Shown here: piece after piece, positions 9,447 through 16,579 of the stretch
How positions within the stretch are numbered: the stretch's first letter is position 1
Layout of the letters: the number at the start of each line of letters is the position of its first letter
NCBI GenBank assembly: GCA_036004365.1
Contig: DASYRN010000070.1
Span: 1-56,509, forward strand
Length of the DNA: 56,509 nt
DNA from: DP-36 sp036004365
GTDB taxonomy: Bacteria > Desulfobacterota > Binatia > UBA9968
Direction of reading: 5' to 3'
The notes under the pieces: generated by a model
Told to the model about the DNA's origin: nothing
What the model saw: only the letters and a program-made list of their open reading frames with translations
Database searches by the model: none
Program-made: the position numbers and the translations under genes

Positions 9447-9463
9447 CAGCTAAAATCATGCCA
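9447..9463 (-). promoter_or_regulatory. sigma-54 (-24/-12) promoter of coiled-coil gene 1
   Basis: Read on the minus strand the site is TTGGCATGATTTTAGCT. It has GG and GC separated by ten bases, as in the TGGCACG-N4-TTGCW consensus, with TA instead of TT in the -12 box. The same word (TGGCACGATTTTAGCT) precedes the paralogous gene at 13283, and about 150 bp upstream of each are alignable, including GGCCGGCC, AATTGG and CATTTTCTT. Transcription would start near 9437. Confidence 0.6.
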
Positions 9464-9502
9464 AGTAGGCAAATCTAAGAAAATGTACTGGTTTACAATG
9501 CT

Positions 9503-9519
9503 TGCAGGAATATCCTGCA
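9503..9519. promoter_or_regulatory. 17-bp perfect palindrome in divergent intergenic region
   Basis: TGCAGGA-ATA-TCCTGCA is an exact inverted repeat. It lies between the sigma-54 promoter of coiled-coil gene 1 and the small exported protein gene on the other strand. An activator or repressor dimer site is plausible; no partner protein is identified. Confidence 0.45.
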
Positions 9520-9681
9520 CTTCAATAAGGCGACGCACGGTACAAGATGGTACAAGACGCTCCAATTTCCGCCGGTTTTGGCCGGCCCGCGCCTAATAAT
9601 GATCTGGAGTGGCTTAAGCTCGTCGATCGGAGCACGTACACTCTTTTGAGGAAAAAAGCGTCTATTCGTTCAGGAGCCTCT

Positions 9682-9963
9682 ATGAAGGACACTTCAGCCA
9701 CGATTTTGGCGATTGTCTTCGTCCTCATCTCATTGATTTCACTGCTTTCCGCAGATCCATTTTGGAAGGCAAAAGATCAACGTTGGTCAATACCCGGCGG
9801 AACAGTCTCCGGCTCGGATTTCGGTTCGCCTTTAAAAGGAGTGAGCTCGGAAAAAATGTCGGTTGAAGGTTTTGGGGAATCCAAACCGCTTATCGATCAG
9901 AGAAAACGATTGGGCACGAGCGGTCAATCGACAGTAGAGATCAATATCAAGGAAGGTCAGTAA
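9682..9963 (+). CDS. small exported protein with OmpA-like C-terminal tail
   Basis: The 93-residue product starts at ATG 9682, preceded by CAGGAG; the frame upstream is open but lacks a ribosome binding site. Residues 8-23 are hydrophobic (a signal peptide or one anchor). The C-terminal third, SVEGFGESKPL followed 14 residues later by VEINI, has the sequence and spacing of the end of the OmpA/MotB peptidoglycan-binding domain (GYGESxP ... NRRVEI). The earlier two thirds of that domain are missing, and the NRR residues are replaced by GQST. It may be a decayed OmpA-family gene or a short protein that reuses this strand. It is divergent from coiled-coil gene 1. Confidence 0.55.
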   Translation: MKDTSATILAIVFVLISLISLLSADPFWKAKDQRWSIPGGTVSGSDFGSPLKGVSSEKMSVEGFGESKPLIDQRKRLGTSGQSTVEINIKEGQ

Positions 9964-10056
9964 ATCGGGTTTCCAATCGTTGCCGCGTTATCTGTTAACG
10001 CTTCACATCTCCTGGGCTGTTCCGGCGCAATAAACCATTGGGCGACTCGTTTTAAA

Positions 10057-10086
10057 GAGAGGCTGAAACGACGCTGTCGCCTCTTG
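10057..10086 (-). terminator. possible terminator after minus-strand micro-ORF
   Basis: Read on the minus strand, GAGGC at the start pairs with GCCTC near the end, with an inner CGAC/GTCG pair, followed by TCTTTAAAA. It begins a few bases after the stop of the 36-codon frame. The stem is short and interrupted, so this is tentative. Confidence 0.3.
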
Positions 10087-10087
10087 T

Positions 10088-10198
10088 TCATTTTAGCCAC
10101 TTGCGAATCCCGTGGTCCACAATCCGATAAATCGCCAAAACGATCACTGCGACCGCCACAGCAAAAAACACGAATACCAAATCCCCAAAGTCGATCAT
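10088..10198 (-). CDS. putative 36-residue single-span membrane microprotein
   Basis: ATG 10198 to TGA 10088 encodes a peptide starting MIDFGDLVFVFFAVAVAV. A hydrophobic helix of about 18-20 residues (7-25) is followed by a basic tail ending RIVDHGIRKWLK. The N-terminus carries two acidic residues, so charge placement fits an N-out, C-in single-span protein. No strong ribosome binding site precedes it; AAGGAG lies about 30 bases further up. A sigma-54-like motif on the same strand is at 10424-10439, and a possible hairpin follows the stop. It is too small to assign to a family. It may be real or chance, and is offered because this 740-base stretch holds no other gene. Confidence 0.35.
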   Translation of the reverse strand: MIDFGDLVFVFFAVAVAVIVLAIYRIVDHGIRKWLK

Positions 10199-10703
10199 GG
10201 CTTCATAGTTTCGCTCTTTGTTTTTCGACTCCTTACAATCGCCTGCCGTTCATTCCCAGCTTCTCAAAGGAGGAGCGAAAGGCATCCTTCTCGGTTTAAA
10301 CTACGCCTCGGACGAAATAAAAAACTGACAAGGACAGTTGATGATTTCACCACTTGCTCTGACACCGGTGGTGACCCAATGCGATGATCAGTTCAGGCGT
10401 CAGCGTGAGTCGACATCACGTAGCGCAACAGTTGTGCCGCATGCAGGAACGATCTCCTGTCGAATTTTGTCCCTTTTTTTCGTGAGATGTCGCCGGGATG
10501 GGAAGGCGGTCCTGACATATGTTAGGTCTTCGGATTTACGATCGGGCAACACTGCCATTGGCGGTTTTCGCTGGCACGAGGCGACCACGAAAATTATGCG
10601 CAGTCACTCATGTACGGTGCGGACAATGGCGAGTTCTTCCCCTGCGAATTTCTTGTTGATAGGATTGTGCGGGAATACCGAGCTTAATCAGGAGACCCGT
10701 ACC
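10199..10703. other. gene-poor interval before ligD-like gene
   Basis: This interval is open in the ligD frame from 10338, but the translation before ATG 10704 is unlike any family, is rich in Ser, Arg and Cys, and is not preceded by a ribosome binding site. Apart from the sigma-54-like site at 10424-10439 I see no repeat, RNA gene or clear promoter. Confidence 0.4.
10424..10439 (-). promoter_or_regulatory. sigma-54-like -24/-12 match on minus strand
   Basis: The minus-strand reading CGGCACAACTGTTGCG contains GGCAC, five bases, then TTGC, an exact match to the core -24/-12 elements. Downstream on that strand the only candidate gene is the 36-codon frame, about 210 bases beyond the expected start point. 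It may be a chance match. Confidence 0.3.
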
Positions 10704-11366
10704 ATGGTGAAGAAATCTCGTTCACAACCGCTCGATCCCAACCGGTTCGGCAGGCTTGCCGAATACAACCAGAAACGCCGCTTCGGTGTGACGCCGGAGC
10801 CTACGGGCAAGACGGGGCGGGTGAGAAAAAAAGAATTGGAGTTTGTGGTGCAGAAACACCGCGCGAGCCGACTGCATTATGATTTTCGCCTGGAACACGA
10901 CGGCGTCATGCTTTCCTGGGCAGTTCCGAAAGGCCCGTCGCTCGATCCCTCAATCAAGCGCTTCGCAATGCAGACCGAGGACCACCCGATCGAATATAAC
11001 CGGTTCGAAGGGGTGATCCCCGAAGGAGAGTATGGAGGGGGAACCGTGATGATCTGGGACCGAGGCACGTGGGAGCCCGAGGTCGAGGATGTTGGGCGCG
11101 CGCTGGAAAAAGGGGAACTCAAGTTCCGGCTTTACGGCAGAAAGCTGCGCGGATCGTGGGTGCTCGTGAGGATGCGGGACCGTCAATGGCTCTTGATCAA
11201 GCACCGCGATGAGGCTGCTTCGACACAGGAGATCACCGCCGCCAAGCCCCGCTCGATAGTTTCCCGGCGTACCTTGGCGGGTATCGCTCGTGCCGCCGGG
11301 GCAAGTTCTCGGCAGCTCGCCCAGGCCAAGGAGGCCGATACTGCTCCGGCTGGCTCGGCGCGCTGA
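10704..11366 (+). CDS. stand-alone LigD-type 3'-phosphoesterase domain protein
   Basis: The 220-residue protein matches the N-terminal PE (DNA polymerase LigD, 3'-phosphoesterase) domain. It has SRLHYDFRLEHDG near residues 53-65, LSWAVPKGPSLDP near 69-81, TEDHPIEY near 90-97 and FEGVIPEGEYGGGTVMIWD near 100-118. The His of LHYDFRL, the Asp of LEHDG and the His of EDHP are the metal and catalytic residues known from Pseudomonas LigD. PE removes 3'-terminal ribonucleotides and 3'-phosphates to give ligatable ends. No ligase or polymerase domain follows and no Ku gene is in the window. The start is ATG 10704 with CAGGAGA nine bases upstream. The C-terminal 45 residues are Ala/Arg-rich, possibly nucleic-acid binding. 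Confidence 0.87.
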   Translation: MVKKSRSQPLDPNRFGRLAEYNQKRRFGVTPEPTGKTGRVRKKELEFVVQKHRASRLHYDFRLEHDGVMLSWAVPKGPSLDPSIKRFAMQTEDHPIEYNRFEGVIPEGEYGGGTVMIWDRGTWEPEVEDVGRALEKGELKFRLYGRKLRGSWVLVRMRDRQWLLIKHRDEAASTQEITAAKPRSIVSRRTLAGIARAAGASSRQLAQAKEADTAPAGSAR

Positions 11367-11453
11367 CCCACCTCACCTGCTTCCCTCTTGTCTCCGGTTC
11401 GAGCGCAAGGAGCGCGGGAAACGCGCAGAGGGGTAATCGAGGAGAGTTTCGGG

Positions 11454-11504
11454 TATCGAGTTTAAGGTTTCTCGAAATTCAGAACTCGAAACTCGCAACT
11501 TGAG
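11454..11504. repeat. CGAGTTT-type dispersed repeat
   Basis: Several direct and inverted copies of CGAGTTT / AACTCGAAA are packed here (TATCGAGTTT, TCTCGAAATT, GAACTCGAAACTCGC). The same word occurs at 26312-26336 and about 51779-51787, always between genes. It looks like a low-complexity intergenic repeat rather than a gene. Confidence 0.45.
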
Positions 11505-11555
11505 GTGGGTCTTTTTCGGCGGTCTGGCAAGAACCCCGGCCCGGTTTGATGAACC

Positions 11556-13283
11556 TTACCGGATTTTGCCGAAGACCAATTCGAATGGATCGACTTTGTC
11601 TTTCTCACTGGGCTGGTTTTCCAAACTCTGGATCTTCGCGCCTATACTCTCGTTTAGCTCTCTGACTCTGTTCGCGGAGTCTTTGACTTGCAGTAGCTCC
11701 TTGTTTCGTCTGAGCTCGTCCTCCAGCAAACTCTCCGCCTGTTTCTTAGCAGAGGTCGCCTCCGCTAGCCGTTCCTTAGAGATGTTCAGTTCGTGACTGA
11801 GCGACTCTACCAGCTGATCGCGTCTCTTCAGAAGCTCCTCTTTCTCGCTTAGTTGATGTCCTAACTCGTGGATCCTGGCGTTCAACTTCTCTTCCAGTTC
11901 CTTAACGCCGGAGTCATTCGCCTGGAGCTGTTGATCCTTTTTCTTAAGTTGATCAAGCAGCAGACTTTGTCCCCGCTTTTTGGCGGATTCCATCTCGCCG
12001 AGTTGCTCCGTAAGATCATTGACTTGAGACCTCAGTTCCTCCAGCTCCCCATCGCGTCTCTTCAGAAGCTCCTCTTTCTCACCCAGCTGATCTCGCATTT
12101 CCCCGATCTTCGTGTCGCGATTGTGTTCCAGCTCCACGAGGGCAGAGTTGTTTGCCGCCAGTAGTTCGTCCTTTTTTCTAAGCTCCTCATGCAAGAAACT
12201 CTCTTCCCGCTCTTTGGCAGATTTCATCTCCGCCAGCCGTCCTCTAAAGTTATTCACTTCGGAATCGAGTGATCCTATTTGTTCATCTCGGCTCTGCAAA
12301 AATGTTTCTTTCTCACTCAGCTGATTCTCCACGGTATGGAGCTTTGCATTTAAACTCTCCTTCAGTTCTTCGATGGCGGAATCTTTTGCCTGCAGCGCCT
12401 CCTTGTTTCTTTTAACCTCATCCTGCAGCGAACTCTCCGTCCGCTCCTTAGCAGAGGTCGCCTCCTCTAGCCGCTCCGAAAGGACTTTCACTTCAGAACT
12501 GCGTATTTCTATCTGTTCAGCTTGCCTCTCCAGAAGTGTTTCTTTTTCACTCAGCTGGTTCTCCACGGTATGGAGCTTCGCGTTTAAGCTATCTGTCAGT
12601 TCTTTGATCGCGGAATCCTTCGCTTGCAGCATGTCCTCACGTTTCTTAAGCTCATCCTGCAGTACATTCTCCGCTTGCTTCTTAGCAGACTCCATCTCCG
12701 CCAGGTGCCTCTTAGAGGCGTTTACTTCGGAATTGAGTGACTCTAACTGTTTATCACGGCTCTTTAGGAGCTTTTCTTTCTCGCTTAGCTGGTTCTCCAC
12801 AGCATGGAGCTTTGCGTTTAAGCTATCTTTCAAATCTTTAATTACGGAGTCTTTTGCCCGCAGCGTCTCCTTGTTTTTTTTAACCTCGTCCTGCAGCAAA
12901 CCCTCCGCCCGCTCCTTAGCAGAGGTCACATCTGTCAGCCGCGGCGTAAGGGCATTCACTTCAGAGCTCAGTTTATCAAGCTCCCCAATGCGTCTCTTCA
13001 GAAGCTCCTCTTTCTCACTTAGCTGATCTCGCATTTCCCGGATCTTCGCATCCCGACTGTGTTCCAGCTCTCTGATGGCGGACTCTTTTGTCTCCAGCAA
13101 CTCTTCCTTTTTCCTAAGCTCATCCCGCAGCAGATCTTCCGCCTCCTTGTAGGCAGCCTTCGTCTCGGCTATGAGGCTCTTGAGCAGCTCGGCGCCAGTA
13201 TCCTGGAGCTGCTTCCAAAACTCTTCTTTGTTGATTATGAGACTCTCTAAATTATTGGTTAGATTATCGCTGTTTGCCGCCAT
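11556..13283 (-). CDS. long coiled-coil repeat protein, paralogue 2
   Basis: This 575-residue protein is a paralogue of the product of 7682-9433, and no named family is recognised. It consists of about seven units of 78 residues (SAKERAExLLQDE, KDSxIKxLKDSLNAKL, NQLSEKExLL, RDKQLESLNSEVNA). All are rich in Glu, Lys and Leu with heptad spacing, so a long dimeric rod is expected. It has no signal peptide or transmembrane helix. The tail VDPFELVFGKIR matches the paralogue's tail. The ATG at 13283 is well supported by GAGGAGG nine bases upstream and by a sigma-54 promoter about 40 bp upstream. The N-terminal 50 residues differ from the repeats (FWKQLQDTG) and align with GREKFVKQLDDFRTG of paralogue 1. 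Confidence 0.82.
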   Translation of the reverse strand: MAANSDNLTNNLESLIINKEEFWKQLQDTGAELLKSLIAETKAAYKEAEDLLRDELRKKEELLETKESAIRELEHSRDAKIREMRDQLSEKEELLKRRIGELDKLSSEVNALTPRLTDVTSAKERAEGLLQDEVKKNKETLRAKDSVIKDLKDSLNAKLHAVENQLSEKEKLLKSRDKQLESLNSEVNASKRHLAEMESAKKQAENVLQDELKKREDMLQAKDSAIKELTDSLNAKLHTVENQLSEKETLLERQAEQIEIRSSEVKVLSERLEEATSAKERTESSLQDEVKRNKEALQAKDSAIEELKESLNAKLHTVENQLSEKETFLQSRDEQIGSLDSEVNNFRGRLAEMKSAKEREESFLHEELRKKDELLAANNSALVELEHNRDTKIGEMRDQLGEKEELLKRRDGELEELRSQVNDLTEQLGEMESAKKRGQSLLLDQLKKKDQQLQANDSGVKELEEKLNARIHELGHQLSEKEELLKRRDQLVESLSHELNISKERLAEATSAKKQAESLLEDELRRNKELLQVKDSANRVRELNESIGAKIQSLENQPSEKDKVDPFELVFGKIR

Positions 13284-13322
13284 TAGCGTGGGTTCCTCCT
13301 CTTCGCTTGCGTGCCGAGGATT

Positions 13323-13339
13323 GAGCTAAAATCGTGCCA
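13323..13339 (-). promoter_or_regulatory. sigma-54 (-24/-12) promoter of coiled-coil gene 2
   Basis: The minus-strand sequence CTGGCACGATTTTAGCT matches the TGGCACG-N4 part of the sigma-54 consensus exactly, with TAGCT for TTGCW in the -12 box; GG and GC are ten bases apart. The predicted start near 13313 leaves a 30-base leader carrying GAGGAGG. The upstream region to about 13450 aligns with that of coiled-coil gene 1. Confidence 0.65.
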
Positions 13340-13459
13340 GGATATCAGAATCTCAAGAAAATGACTAGTTACAAAGCCGGCCAGCAGACTCCGGCAGTAG
13401 TAAGGCAACAAGGTATGTCCAAAATGCGCCAATTCACGTCGGGGCCGGCCAAATAGCGA

Positions 13460-13867
13460 TTTTTCTAAATGGCAAAGCGGCGGCGTCTCAGATCGTTCAG
13501 TCCCCGGCCTTTGCGCGAGTTCGACTGGATTGCATCATTCACCTCTGAATATGGTTTTGTTGTTTCCGGCAATTACCGTAGCCGGGTTAACGGAGAGTTA
13601 AGCAAATGTCAACTTGCGGTGACAGAGAGTTGGAGACGGAATGAGAAGCCAGTGGGTGCCGCGTAAACTAGGGCGTGTCTCTAAAGGCTGTCAAGCGAAA
13701 ATAAAGCAAGGATCCATAGGCAGAGGAGGAATGCGTAAAATATCAAACATGCGTTATCCGAGTCTGCTAACTTAACGGGGGAAGGTAACCTGTCGCCTTT
13801 TTCCTCTCTTTCATGTCCTCTTTTCCCCCCTCCCCCTAATTTTCCTCTTTGGCCAAGCGTACTTAGC
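13460..13867. other. gene-free interval with a polypyrimidine tract
   Basis: No supportable gene lies between the regulatory region of coiled-coil gene 2 and the asmA promoter. From about 13794 to 13850 the plus strand is almost entirely C and T, including CTTTTCCCCCCTCCCCCT, just upstream of the -24/-12 site. A 65-codon frame at 13469-13666 has no ribosome binding site or recognisable product. Confidence 0.45.
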
Positions 13868-13886
13868 TAGGGTATGATTCTTGCAA
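13868..13886 (+). promoter_or_regulatory. sigma-54-like promoter of the asmA operon
   Basis: TAGGGTATGATTCTTGCAA carries GG and GC ten bases apart with a perfect TTGCA -12 box; the -24 box is GGTATG rather than GGCACG. It would start transcription near 13896, about 97 bases before the asmA start codon. Confidence 0.5.
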
Positions 13887-13992
13887 CTACTACTGATAAC
13901 TGCTGACATTCCTAGAAAAAAGGCACACTTCGAGGCATAATTAACGGCGCTGTGGTCTTAGGCTGTAGCGAGTGCCAGCTAGGGGGTGCATC

Positions 13993-16092
13993 ATGACCAA
14001 ACGGAAACGGCGCGCTCTGATATGGGTGAGTTCTATTTTCGGCCTTATTGCCGTTGCGGTGGCGATCTTTATTTTGACTCTGGATTTGAACAAAGCTAAG
14101 GGATACATATCGGCGGGAGTCAGCAAGGCCACGGGACGCCAGCTGAGCATCAATGGGGACCTCGAAGTAGATCTCGGCTGGATCTCCAGAGTGCGCGCGA
14201 GCGAGATACAATTCGAGAATGCTTCATGGAGCAAGCACCCACAGATGGTCGAGGTAGGACTCGTCGACGTTCAGATAGACCTCTGGCAGCTGCTTAAGAT
14301 GCGTTTTGTCCTTCCTTCCGTAACTGTTTCTCAAGCCAAAGTGATTCTCGAAAAAAATCCTGAGGGCTCGGCAAACTGGGAGTTTCGCGCGGCTCCTGTG
14401 GTAACGGAACCCGCGGTACCCGACAAGCGTACCGAATTCCCCATCATCCAAAAACTTATCATAGAGGACAGTACACTCCTGTTTGCCAATCAGGAAACCA
14501 ATACCCAGCTTGATTTGAAGCTCACGCAGGCAGAAGCTGGAGGGTTTTTGGAGGAGCCGGTCAAACTGAAGGCGGAAGGCTATTATCAGAAGCAACCGCT
14601 GACTTTGTCCTTGGAAGGAGGTTCTTACCAAAACCTGACGAGTCCCAAGGAGCCTTATCCTCTGCAGATCAATCTCCGCCTCGGAAAGGTCAAGGCAAAT
14701 GTCGATGGTAAATTGACTGAGCCATTGGAGATGAAAGGGGAAGACGTAACGCTTGATATCCAAGGAGACGACATGGCGAATCTCTTCCCGCTGATTCGCC
14801 TCGTGTTCCCATCCACGCCGCCTTACAGGCTTAAAGGCCATTTGAAGCACGAGGGGAAGGTCTGGTCATTTTCCGAATTTTCCGGACGGGTAGGCGATAG
14901 CGACCTATCGGGCACCATCCGTGTTGACCTGGGACCGAAGCGCCCTGTCATGAAGGCCGATCTGGTCTCCAACCGGCTCGACTTTGACGACCTGGCGGGG
15001 TTCATCGGAGGGACGCCGGGAACGAATGCAGGCGAGACAGTTTCCGAGGAGCAGAAAAAGGAAGCTACCGAAAAGCAAAACGGCCGGATATTTCCTGATC
15101 AACGCTACGATCTTGAGCGTCTAAGAGCTATGGATGCGGATGTTCAGATGCGCGCCAAGCAGATTCTCGCGCCAAATCTTCCAATAGACAACCTGAACGC
15201 GAAATTAACCTTGAATGATGGCGTTTTGAAGTTCGAGCCGGCGGCGTTCGGGGTTGCCAACGGCCGCATCGAACTCTACAGTACCTTTGACGGATCAAGA
15301 CAGCCCCCGAAGGTCAAGATCGATGCTCGGGCGCGGAAGCTGGACCTAAAGCGATTCCTCGGCGATAGCTCATTCGCCCAAAAAAGTCTCGGCCCTATTG
15401 GAGGACGAGTCGCCATTTCGGGGACTGGACAGTCCTTTAGTGAACTTATGGCGACCGCCTCCGGCGACACCTTCGTGGTGATGTCGGGCGGGCAGATCAG
15501 TGGGCTGCTCGTTGAGCTGGCCGGGCTCGATGTCGCGGAAGCGCTGGGGTACCTCATCCGAGGCGACGAGTCCATCCCCATCCACTGTGCGTTGGTGGAT
15601 ATCAAAGGAACGGACGGACAGATGGGCGTTCAAACTCTTGTCTTCGACACGGCCGATACGGTCGTTTACGGCGAGGGGAAAATCGACCTCCGAGACGAGA
15701 AGCTCAACATTGTTCTGACGCCGGTTCCAAAAGATTTTAGCCTGTTCAGCCTCCGTTCGTTTATCCGTGTAACGGGAGGTTTCAAGAATGTCTCTGTCTT
15801 TCCAGATCCGCTCAAGACCGGGACTGAATCCTTGCTTGCCAAAATTTTTAATGTAATCGTCATGCTCGCTTCCAGTGTCGTTCAACCCAGGGACCTCTGG
15901 TGGGGGTCGGACGTCGACTGCGATACGCTGCTCGCCGGGCTCCAGAAGAAGGACCCGCGCGGGCTGGTCCTCCGCGACTTTTATGAAACAGCGGAACCAA
16001 AAGGAGTTACGGCGAAACAGCCAGCCGCACAACGAGGCGCGGGGGAAGGGGATGAGCCCAAGGTGCGGGATAAGGCCAAGATAACGAGGTAA
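13993..16092 (+). CDS. AsmA family envelope protein
   Basis: The 699-residue product has one N-terminal membrane anchor (about residues 8-28, IWVSSIFGLIAVAVAIFIL) followed by a long periplasmic region. KATGRQLSINGDLEVDLGW opens the AsmA domain, and the C-terminal AsmA_2 part has FSELMATASGDTFVVMSGGQ and the LTPVPKDFSLFSLRSFIRV segment with DPLKTG. AsmA-like proteins are thought to bridge inner and outer membranes and influence phospholipid or LPS transport. The start is ATG 13993, not 13972, because AGGGGGTG lies five bases upstream. It is followed by the lapA-like gene, 45 bases on, which probably shares the transcript. A sigma-54-like promoter lies about 110 bases upstream. Confidence 0.88.
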   Translation: MTKRKRRALIWVSSIFGLIAVAVAIFILTLDLNKAKGYISAGVSKATGRQLSINGDLEVDLGWISRVRASEIQFENASWSKHPQMVEVGLVDVQIDLWQLLKMRFVLPSVTVSQAKVILEKNPEGSANWEFRAAPVVTEPAVPDKRTEFPIIQKLIIEDSTLLFANQETNTQLDLKLTQAEAGGFLEEPVKLKAEGYYQKQPLTLSLEGGSYQNLTSPKEPYPLQINLRLGKVKANVDGKLTEPLEMKGEDVTLDIQGDDMANLFPLIRLVFPSTPPYRLKGHLKHEGKVWSFSEFSGRVGDSDLSGTIRVDLGPKRPVMKADLVSNRLDFDDLAGFIGGTPGTNAGETVSEEQKKEATEKQNGRIFPDQRYDLERLRAMDADVQMRAKQILAPNLPIDNLNAKLTLNDGVLKFEPAAFGVANGRIELYSTFDGSRQPPKVKIDARARKLDLKRFLGDSSFAQKSLGPIGGRVAISGTGQSFSELMATASGDTFVVMSGGQISGLLVELAGLDVAEALGYLIRGDESIPIHCALVDIKGTDGQMGVQTLVFDTADTVVYGEGKIDLRDEKLNIVLTPVPKDFSLFSLRSFIRVTGGFKNVSVFPDPLKTGTESLLAKIFNVIVMLASSVVQPRDLWWGSDVDCDTLLAGLQKKDPRGLVLRDFYETAEPKGVTAKQPAAQRGAGEGDEPKVRDKAKITR

Positions 16093-16137
16093 GGTGGCTT
16101 TGAAAACGAGCTAAAGGAGCGAAAGGAGGAAAGACAT

Positions 16138-16461
16138 ATGTTGGTTTTACTCATTGCAGTCATTTTTGGACTAGCGGTCAGCTACTTTGCGACTCAAAAT
16201 ACTACTCCCGTTACGATCAGGGTCGCTGAATATGCGTTGGAAGACGTCCCATTGTATCTGGTCGCAATCGGGTCGCTGCTTGTCGGACTCTTCATTGCTT
16301 GGATTCTTTATTTTGCTAAGTCCGTTTCGTCAACGGTGACTATCTACGGAAAAAATCACGCGGTGAAAAGAGCGCAACAAACGGCAGCGGGTCTCGAGCA
16401 GCGGGTCCACGAACTCGAAACCGAAAATGAGCGGCTAAAGACGAAGCCCCTCTCCTTCTGA
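16138..16461 (+). CDS. lapA: LapA family (DUF1049) inner-membrane protein
   Basis: The 107-residue protein has two hydrophobic helices (about 1-17 and 37-59), joined by FATQNTTPVTIRV, the DUF1049 hallmark (NxxxVxxxF-type loop), and a cytoplasmic coiled-coil tail (VKRAQQTAAGLEQRVHELE). In enterobacteria LapA works with LapB in controlling LPS synthesis through LpxC turnover; no lapB neighbour is visible here. AAAGGAGG is about seven bases before ATG 16138. Its position directly after asmA suggests an envelope-assembly operon, and a terminator follows the stop. Confidence 0.82.
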   Translation: MLVLLIAVIFGLAVSYFATQNTTPVTIRVAEYALEDVPLYLVAIGSLLVGLFIAWILYFAKSVSSTVTIYGKNHAVKRAQQTAAGLEQRVHELETENERLKTKPLSF

Positions 16462-16474
16462 ACCCTCTAATCCT

Positions 16475-16509
16475 AAAGGGGGACAGCTCAACCTGTCCCC
16501 TTTGTTCTC
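16475..16509 (+). terminator. Rho-independent terminator after lapA
   Basis: GGGGACAG pairs perfectly with CTGTCCCC across a CTCAAC loop, extended by AAA/TTT, and is followed by TTTGTTCTCTT. It begins 14 bases after the lapA stop and lies before the convergent mscS gene. Confidence 0.8.
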
Positions 16510-16579
16510 TTCTATCCGTTTCTTACTATCACCCTATAATTACGAGAGCAATTCATGAATCCAACTCAAGTCATCAAGC

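Noticed and set aside
10338..10703. 122-codon N-terminal extension of the LigD-type protein
   Set aside because: ATG 10704 has CAGGAGA at good spacing and the domain begins soon after; the extension looks non-coding.
13469..13666. 65-codon plus-strand frame
   Set aside because: No ribosome binding site, no motif, and Arg/Ser-rich random-like composition.
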